This document shows positions 1 to 3,840 of a stretch of 6,657 bases of DNA, in pieces; within the stretch, counting starts at the first letter, position 1; each line of letters starts with the position of its first letter. Under the pieces are notes generated by a model. It worked only from the letters and a program-made list of their open reading frames with translations. It had not been told where the DNA came from and ran no database searches. A program made the position numbers and the translations under genes. The DNA is taken from contig CAJBAP010000202.1 of assembly GCA_903950295.1 (NCBI GenBank), positions 1 through 6,657 of the forward strand, read 5' to 3'. The stretch comes from an uncultured Rhodocyclaceae bacterium (GTDB lineage Bacteria; Pseudomonadota; Gammaproteobacteria; Burkholderiales; Rhodocyclaceae).

Positions 1-66
1 AAGCTGAAAGACGAGATCTATCAACTGTTGCTGGCTTTCCGTATCGGCCAGAAGCGTTCTACCTGA
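1..66 (+). CDS. C-terminal end of an unrecognised protein (5' truncated by window edge)
   Basis: Reading from base 1, 21 sense codons are followed by TGA at 64-66. The peptide ends ...YQLLLAFRIGQKRST, a helix-like stretch with a basic tail, which is typical of a protein C-terminus. Frame 2 hits a stop at once. Frame 3 stays open to about base 104, but its Pro/Ser/Ala-rich translation looks less protein-like, so frame 1 is preferred on composition only. I do not recognise the family. It does not resemble the C-terminus I would expect of LeuD or LeuC, the leucine genes that often lie ahead of leuB in relatives. It ends 61 bases before the transporter gene. The fragment is too short to assign a function. 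Confidence 0.45.
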   Translation, partial: KLKDEIYQLLLAFRIGQKRST

Positions 67-81
67 CCTCGTTCCCTGTTT

Positions 82-114
82 GCAGCGCAGCCGCGCCTGC
101 CTGATTTAAATTTA
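82..114 (+). terminator. possible weak terminator after the left-edge gene
   Basis: GCAGCGC (82-88) can pair with GCGCCTGC (93-100), with one bulged base and a 4-base loop AGCC. The hairpin is followed by the AT-rich stretch CTGATTTAAATTTA rather than a clean run of T. It lies 15 bases after the TGA at 64-66, where a terminator would be expected. The imperfect stem and broken T-tract keep confidence low. The AT-rich tail could instead belong to a promoter for the transporter gene, but I see no convincing -35/-10 pair. Confidence 0.25.
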
Positions 115-127
115 CGTCGGGCGCCGC

Positions 128-1288
128 ATGCGAGTTTCTCCTCTCGGGTGGCTCGCCACCTGGTACTTCTTCTACTTCGCCTTCGTTGGCGCTTTTGCGC
201 CATATTTCACGCTTTACCTGCAAGACATCGGCTTCTCCGCCTGGGAGATTGGTGTGCTGATGTCGGTGCCGCAGGTCATGCGGCTGCTGGCGCCCAACCT
301 CTGGGGCTGGCTGGCTGACCACCTCGGCCGCAGAGCTGCAGTCGTGCGCCTGGCAGCCTTTTTTTCCCTGATTGGATTTGCCGGATTCTTCTTCACGCGC
401 GAATACGCGGCGATGCTCACCGCGATGGCGCTGGTCTGGTTTTTCTGGAGTGCCGCTCTGCCACTGGTCGAGGCGATGACGCTCGACCAGTTGGCGGGGC
501 AAACCGAGCGCTACGGCAGCATCCGCCTGTGGGGGTCGATCGGTTTCATTGTCAGCGTGATGGCAATCGGCGCCATGCTCGACCATGTGCCGATCAGTGC
601 GCTGCTCTGGGCCTGCCTCGCCATCCTCGCCAGTGTGTTGGCCAGTGCGATCACTTTGCCCGAAACAAAAGTCGGCGCTGGCGGGACGGCACCCCCACTG
701 GGTGATCTCCTTAAACGCCCCGAGGTGCTGGCCTTACTGGCCGCCTGCTTCTTCATGTCGATCGCGCACGGACCACTCTACGTTTTCTACTCGATCCACC
801 TGGTCGACCACGGTTACGACAAACTGGCGGTCGGCCTGTTCTGGTCGCTCGGCGTACTAGCGGAGATCGCTGTATTCATGGCCATGCCGCGCCTGATGCG
901 CTGGACTTCTCTACGCGGCATCTTGTTGGCAAGTTTTGCCTTGGCCGTACTGCGTTTTTTATTGATTGGATGGATGGCGGATTCCCCCGTAATCCTGCTC
1001 TTTGCCCAATTACTGCACGGTGCCACCTTCGGCGCTTACCATGCAGGGACGGTGGCGGTATTGACGCGCTGGTTTGTCCCGCAGCAGCAGGCACGCATGC
1101 AGGGTTTGTATGGCAGCTTGTCGTTCGGTGCGGGGGGCATGGTGGGCGGCCTGCTCAGTGGCCAAGCTTGGGACAGCCTTGGCGCCGGCATGACCTATAC
1201 TTTGGCCGCCCTGTTTGCCGCCTGTGGCTGGGTGCTGGTCTGGCGCTGGCTGCCGGCAACGCTGAGTCTTTACCGCCCTGTGCGATAA
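128..1288 (+). CDS. major facilitator superfamily transporter, HcaT/phenylpropionate-permease-like (MFS_1_like)
   Basis: This is a 386-residue inner-membrane secondary transporter. Hydrophobicity supports about 12 helices in two halves: roughly 9-31, 41-63, 73-90, 94-115, 136-154 and 158-177, then a hydrophilic loop at 178-196, then about 199-222, 234-253, 261-282, 286-308, 330-346 and 354-376. The classic MFS loop 2-3 motif is visible as GWLADHLGRRA (60-70). RYGSIRLWGSIGF (128-140) is characteristic of the HcaT-like group, as are the QLLHGATFGAYHAG (294-307) and YGSLSFGAGG (328-337) regions. Length matches the family (E. coli HcaT is about 380 residues). ATG 128 is chosen because helix 1 begins directly after it, although no clear Shine-Dalgarno sequence precedes it. 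The substrate cannot be read from sequence. Members are often called 3-phenylpropionate or nucleoside:H+ symporter-like by similarity only. The gene ends 44 bases before the entericidin gene and may share a transcript with it. Confidence 0.9.
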   Translation: MRVSPLGWLATWYFFYFAFVGAFAPYFTLYLQDIGFSAWEIGVLMSVPQVMRLLAPNLWGWLADHLGRRAAVVRLAAFFSLIGFAGFFFTREYAAMLTAMALVWFFWSAALPLVEAMTLDQLAGQTERYGSIRLWGSIGFIVSVMAIGAMLDHVPISALLWACLAILASVLASAITLPETKVGAGGTAPPLGDLLKRPEVLALLAACFFMSIAHGPLYVFYSIHLVDHGYDKLAVGLFWSLGVLAEIAVFMAMPRLMRWTSLRGILLASFALAVLRFLLIGWMADSPVILLFAQLLHGATFGAYHAGTVAVLTRWFVPQQQARMQGLYGSLSFGAGGMVGGLLSGQAWDSLGAGMTYTLAALFAACGWVLVWRWLPATLSLYRPVR

Positions 1289-1315
1289 TTTCCACCGTTG
1301 GCCCTTTTTTAATCT

Positions 1316-1322
1316 CTATAAC
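1316..1322 (+). promoter_or_regulatory. possible -10 element (CTATAAC) ahead of the entericidin gene
   Basis: CTATAAC at 1316-1322 matches a sigma70/sigmaS-type -10 element, with TATAAC agreeing with TATAAT at five of six bases and a C just upstream, as sigmaS promoters favour. No good -35 lies 16-18 bases upstream, and the only TTG-like hexamer (TTGGCC, 1298-1303) is too close. If used, transcription would start only a few bases before ATG 1333. E. coli ecnB is known to be sigmaS-controlled, which makes the idea reasonable but not proven here. Confidence 0.25.
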
Positions 1323-1332
1323 GAAAATACCC

Positions 1333-1452
1333 ATGAAAACACTACTGCTCATCCTCGTTGCTACTTTTGCCCTTGCCGCTTGCAATACTGTGCAGGGTGT
1401 TGGCAAGGATATTGAAAAAGGTGGCGAGGCAATCCAGAAGGCGACCAAGTAA
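1333..1452 (+). CDS. entericidin A/B family small lipoprotein
   Basis: This 39-residue protein starts with a basic N-terminus (MKT) and a hydrophobic stretch (residues 4-13), followed by the lipobox LAAC (14-17). Signal peptidase II should therefore cleave before Cys17 and leave a lipid-anchored mature peptide of 23 residues. The mature part (CNTVQGVGKDIEKGGEAIQ, then KATK) is the standard entericidin pattern: Cys-Asn-Thr, a V-G-K-D-I core and an amphipathic Lys/Glu helix. In E. coli, EcnA and EcnB were described as an antidote/toxin lipoprotein pair linked to stationary-phase lysis. Only one copy is visible here, so no pair can be claimed. Many proteobacteria carry single entericidins of uncertain role. 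ATG 1333 is the only start giving the signal peptide. The upstream bases ATAACGAAAATACCC lack a Shine-Dalgarno match. The gene lies between the transporter and leuB. Confidence 0.9.
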   Translation: MKTLLLILVATFALAACNTVQGVGKDIEKGGEAIQKATK

Positions 1453-1483
1453 GGCGTCAGGCCTTTACTCAATCAATGGATTT

Positions 1484-1513
1484 TTGGTGCTGCGCCGTCG
1501 CACCAGTTTTAAT
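1484..1513 (+). promoter_or_regulatory. candidate leuB promoter
   Basis: TTGGTG (1484-1489; three of six matches to TTGACA) and TTTAAT (1508-1513; five of six matches to TATAAT) are separated by 18 bases. A start near 1520 would leave a leader of about 18 bases carrying the leuB Shine-Dalgarno sequence. The inverted repeat at 1485-1505 overlaps the -35 and fills most of the spacer, which could mean repressor or activator control. The call rests only on hexamer matching. Confidence 0.3.
1485..1510 (+). terminator. inverted repeat and short T-run between the entericidin gene and leuB: weak terminator or operator
   Basis: TGGTGC (1485-1490) and GCACCA (1500-1505) are perfect inverted arms around a 9-base loop, and an outer T-G wobble pair is possible. 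The downstream arm is followed by G and TTTT (1507-1510). The position, 33 bases after the entericidin stop, suits a rho-independent terminator. The stem is short and the T-run has only four bases, so it would be leaky at best. The same arms overlap a candidate leuB promoter, so the repeat may instead be a protein-binding site. Confidence 0.35.
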
Positions 1514-1526
1514 CGTGCGTTCTATT

Positions 1527-1532
1527 AGGAAG
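1527..1532 (+). promoter_or_regulatory. leuB ribosome binding site
   Basis: AGGAAG lies five bases ahead of ATG 1538. It fixes that ATG as the start, in agreement with the family N-terminus ([14 protein letters not shown]). Confidence 0.75.
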
Positions 1533-1537
1533 ACAAC

Positions 1538-2590
1538 ATGAAGATTTGCGTTCTGCCTGGCGATGGTATTGGCCCGGAAATTACCGCCGAAGCAGTGCGG
1601 GTACTCAATGCTCTTGATTTGAAATTCGAGATGGAAGAGGCGTTGCTCGGTGGTTGCGCCATTGACGCGGCGAAGGATCCATTTCCTCCAGCGACGCAGA
1701 AACTCGCCAAGGAGGCGGATGCCGTTTTGCTTGGCGCCGTTGGTGGCCCGCAATGGGACAACAACCCGCGCGAACTTCGTCCCGAGAGCGGTCTCCTGCG
1801 GATTCGCAAGGATCTCGGCCTGTTCGCCAATCTGCGCCCGGCGATTCTTTATCCCGAACTCGCCAACGCCTCGACGCTCAAGCCTGAAGTGGTAGCCGGA
1901 CTCGACATTCTCATCGTGCGCGAACTGACGGGCGACATCTACTTTGGCCAGCCGCGCGGTATCGAGTTCAAGAATGGCGAACGCTTCGGCTTCAATACGA
2001 TGCATTACACGGAAAGCGAGATTCGCCGCATTCTGCGCGTTGCTTTCACTGCCGCCCGAAAACGCAGCAAGAAGGTCTGCTCGGTCGACAAGATGAACGT
2101 GCTCGAGTGCACCCAGCTTTGGCGTGATGTTGCCAAGGAGGTGGGCAAGGAGTATCCCGATGTCGAGCTCTCGCACATGCTCGTCGATAATGCAGCCATG
2201 CAACTGGTGAAGAACCCCAAGCAGTTTGACGTGATGGTGACCGGTAACATGTTCGGCGACATTCTTTCGGATGAAGCGTCGATGCTCACCGGTTCGATCG
2301 GCATGCTGCCTTCCGCATCACTCGATGGCAACAACAAGGGCTTGTACGAGCCCAGCCACGGTTCTGCGCCGGACATCGCCGGCAAGGGCGTGGCCAACCC
2401 GTTGGCAACGATTCTTTCGGCGGCGATGATGTTGCGTTATACCTTTGCCAATGAAGCTGCTGCGCTGCGCATCGAGGCAGCAGTGAAGAAGGTGCTGGCG
2501 CAAGGGTTCCGTACGGGAGATATTTATGAGCCGGGTACCAAGCGCGTTGGTACGAGGGAAATGGGCGATGCCGTGCTGGCGACGCTGTAA
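1538..2590 (+). CDS. leuB: 3-isopropylmalate dehydrogenase (LeuB)
   Basis: LeuB (EC 1.1.1.85) is a cytoplasmic dimer that oxidises and decarboxylates (2R,3S)-3-isopropylmalate with NAD+ to 2-oxoisocaproate, the third dedicated step of leucine synthesis. The 350-residue length is normal. The N-terminus carries GDGIGPEI (8-15). Substrate-binding arginines lie in [15 protein letters not shown] (87-101; R90 and R100) and in [10 protein letters not shown] (128-137; R128), with the catalytic Tyr135. Lys185 sits in SVDKMNVLE. The metal-binding aspartates are D217 (MLVDNAAM), D241 and D245 ([11 protein letters not shown], 237-247), within the isocitrate/isopropylmalate dehydrogenase signature. Asp279 in [11 protein letters not shown] marks NAD rather than NADP use. 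The numbering agrees closely with the Thermus enzyme, so nothing essential is missing. The stop codon lies 22 bases before asd, suggesting co-transcription. LeuC and LeuD, which make its substrate, are not encoded in this window. Confidence 0.98.
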   Translation: MKICVLPGDGIGPEITAEAVRVLNALDLKFEMEEALLGGCAIDAAKDPFPPATQKLAKEADAVLLGAVGGPQWDNNPRELRPESGLLRIRKDLGLFANLRPAILYPELANASTLKPEVVAGLDILIVRELTGDIYFGQPRGIEFKNGERFGFNTMHYTESEIRRILRVAFTAARKRSKKVCSVDKMNVLECTQLWRDVAKEVGKEYPDVELSHMLVDNAAMQLVKNPKQFDVMVTGNMFGDILSDEASMLTGSIGMLPSASLDGNNKGLYEPSHGSAPDIAGKGVANPLATILSAAMMLRYTFANEAAALRIEAAVKKVLAQGFRTGDIYEPGTKRVGTREMGDAVLATL

Positions 2591-2600
2591 TTGATTTGAT

Positions 2601-2608
2601 AAGGTGAG
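2601..2608 (+). promoter_or_regulatory. asd ribosome binding site that decides the start codon
   Basis: AAGGTGAG lies four bases upstream of ATG 2613. An in-frame GTG at 2604 would add MSV to the protein but falls inside this ribosome binding sequence and has no site of its own. ATG 2613 also gives [14 protein letters not shown], the usual N-terminus of the family. Confidence 0.65.
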
Positions 2609-2612
2609 CGTC

Positions 2613-3734
2613 ATGAAAAAAGTGGGGTTGGTGGGCTGGCGCGGCATGGTGGGCTCCGTGCTCATGCAGCGCATGCGCGAGGAAGGCGATTTTGCTCTGA
2701 TCGAGCCGGTATTCTTCACGACATCGAACGTCGGTGGTCAGGCGCCTGCCGAGGCCGGTGGTGCGCCCCTCAAGGATGCCACGGATATTGCTGCCCTGAG
2801 GCAGATGGACATCATCATCACCTGCCAGGGGGGTGACTACACCAAGGAAGTCTTCGGTCCGTTGCGGGCCGGCGGCTGGGATGGCATGTGGATCGACGCA
2901 GCCTCCAGCCTGCGCATGGCCGATGACGCGATCATCATTCTTGACCCGGTCAACCTCGACGTGATCAAGGCGGGACTGAGCAAGGGCGTGAAGAACTACA
3001 TCGGTGGTAACTGCACGGTATCGCTGATGCTGATGGGATTGGGCGGGCTGTTTCGCCACGATCTGGTCGAGTGGGTTTCGGCGATGACTTACCAGGCCGC
3101 CTCGGGTGCCGGTGCGCAGAACATGCGCGAACTGATTGCCCAGATGGGCGTGCTGCACGATGCCGTCAAGGCTGAACTTGCCGATCCGGCTTCGGCCATT
3201 CTTGACATCGACCGCAAGGTCGCCGAAACCATGCGTGCGGCCTCCTTCCCGACCAAGAACTTTCGCGGCATGCCGCTCGCCGGCAGCCTGATTCCGTGGA
3301 TCGATGTGCCCGTCGAAGGTGGTCAGTCGAAAGAGGAATGGAAGGGCGGTGCCGAATGCAACAAGATTCTCGGCAAGCCGGCATTCCGCTCCCCGGGCAG
3401 CATCCCCATCGATGGCCTGTGCGTGCGTGTCGGCGCCATGCGCTGCCATTCGCAGGGTCTCACCATCAAGCTCAAGAAGGATGTGCCACTCGACGAAGTT
3501 AGCGACATTATTGCCAAGGCCAACGCCTGGGTGAAGGTGGTACCCAATGAGCGCGAGATTTCCGAGCGTGATCTGACGCCGGCGGCGGTGACTGGCACGC
3601 TGACCGTACCGGTCGGGCGTTTGCACAAACTCGCCATGGGCCCGGAATATCTGGGTGCTTTTACTTGCGGTGACCAGCTTTTATGGGGGGCGGCGGAACC
3701 GCTGCGCCGCATGTTGCGTATTTTGCTCGGATAA
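2613..3734 (+). CDS. asd: aspartate-semialdehyde dehydrogenase (Asd)
   Basis: Asd (EC 1.2.1.11) reduces beta-aspartyl phosphate with NADPH to aspartate-4-semialdehyde, the branch point to lysine/diaminopimelate, threonine and methionine. It therefore also feeds peptidoglycan synthesis. The 373 residues closely follow the Gram-negative (E. coli-type) enzyme. The NADP-binding loop is GWRGMVG (8-14). The catalytic Cys134 sits in [10 protein letters not shown] (131-140), the next conserved block is [16 protein letters not shown] (159-174), and EEWKG spans 241-245. [13 protein letters not shown] (269-281) holds the substrate-binding Arg272 and the acid/base His279. The C-terminus MGPEYLGAF...[16 protein letters not shown] is typical of the family. 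No key residue is missing. The gene lies 22 bases after leuB in the same direction, so the two are probably one transcription unit. No strong terminator follows, so read-through into fimV is possible. Confidence 0.98.
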   Translation: MKKVGLVGWRGMVGSVLMQRMREEGDFALIEPVFFTTSNVGGQAPAEAGGAPLKDATDIAALRQMDIIITCQGGDYTKEVFGPLRAGGWDGMWIDAASSLRMADDAIIILDPVNLDVIKAGLSKGVKNYIGGNCTVSLMLMGLGGLFRHDLVEWVSAMTYQAASGAGAQNMRELIAQMGVLHDAVKAELADPASAILDIDRKVAETMRAASFPTKNFRGMPLAGSLIPWIDVPVEGGQSKEEWKGGAECNKILGKPAFRSPGSIPIDGLCVRVGAMRCHSQGLTIKLKKDVPLDEVSDIIAKANAWVKVVPNEREISERDLTPAAVTGTLTVPVGRLHKLAMGPEYLGAFTCGDQLLWGAAEPLRRMLRILLG

Positions 3735-3745
3735 GCCAATTTGGC
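3735..3745. repeat. short dyad directly after the asd stop codon
   Basis: GCCAA-T-TTGGC is a perfect 5-base inverted repeat with a single central base, starting at the base after the TAA at 3732-3734. With a one-base centre it cannot form a good full hairpin, and no T-run follows, so it is not a convincing terminator. A protein-binding site or chance occurrence is equally likely. The rest of the asd-fimV gap up to 3799 shows nothing I can name. Confidence 0.3.
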
Positions 3746-3799
3746 ACATAAGGCAAAGGTTGAGCTTGCGCCATTAAGCCCATGATGTTATTTTGATTA

Positions 3800-3818
3800 C
3801 CGTATAACTCCGTATAAC
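3800..3818 (+). repeat. tandem 9-base direct repeat CCGTATAAC upstream of fimV
   Basis: CCGTATAAC occurs at 3800-3808 and again at 3810-3818, one base apart, giving a 10-base period of about one helical turn. Each copy contains TATAAC, a five-of-six match to the -10 consensus. Neither has a good -35 at 16-18 bases (TTGATT at 3793-3798 is 14 bases from the second copy). It could be a doubled -10, a binding site for a regulator contacting one face of the DNA, or chance. Confidence 0.4.
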
Positions 3819-3821
3819 AAA

Positions 3822-3836
3822 TCCCCGACGGGGAGG
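3822..3836 (+). promoter_or_regulatory. fimV ribosome binding site with an overlapping hairpin
   Basis: GGAGG (3832-3836) lies four bases before the GTG start at 3841. TCCCC (3822-3826) can pair with GGGGA (3830-3834) around a 3-base loop (GAC), which would cover the first part of the ribosome binding sequence. A strong Shine-Dalgarno paired with a GTG start and a small GC-rich hairpin suggests that initiation is tempered, though a 5-pair stem is small and could simply melt. Confidence 0.45.
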
Positions 3837-3840
3837 CACT

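Noticed and set aside
1303..1310. Run of six T after CCC downstream of the transporter gene as a terminator
   Set aside because: No stem of useful length precedes it; only about three base pairs can form in CCACCGTTGG.
970..1452. A 160-codon plus-strand frame overlapping the end of the transporter and running in frame into the entericidin
   Set aside because: The upstream part is out of frame with the transporter and reads as nonsense. Only the segment from ATG 1333, with signal peptide and lipobox, is a real gene.
1333..1452. Entericidin as part of a toxin-antitoxin addiction module
   Set aside because: Only one entericidin is present, with no partner gene on either side, so the sequence does not support a module.
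1451..1465. Hairpin AAGGC-GTCAG-GCCTT at the end of the entericidin gene as a terminator
   Set aside because: The stem has only five pairs, starts inside the stop codon and has no T-run after it. The inverted repeat at 1485-1510 is a better candidate.
1469..2203. A 244-codon minus-strand open frame opposite leuB
   Set aside because: The plus strand carries every LeuB catalytic residue. The antisense product has no recognisable motif or ribosome binding site.
2604..2612. GTG 2604 as the start of asd
   Set aside because: It overlaps the ribosome binding sequence. ATG 2613 has the right spacing and the family N-terminus.
2286..3626. A 446-codon open frame on the minus strand opposite the end of leuB and most of asd
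   Set aside because: It lies wholly antisense to two clearly recognised enzymes. Its His/Arg-rich translation resembles no family and is the usual by-product of GC-rich third codon positions.
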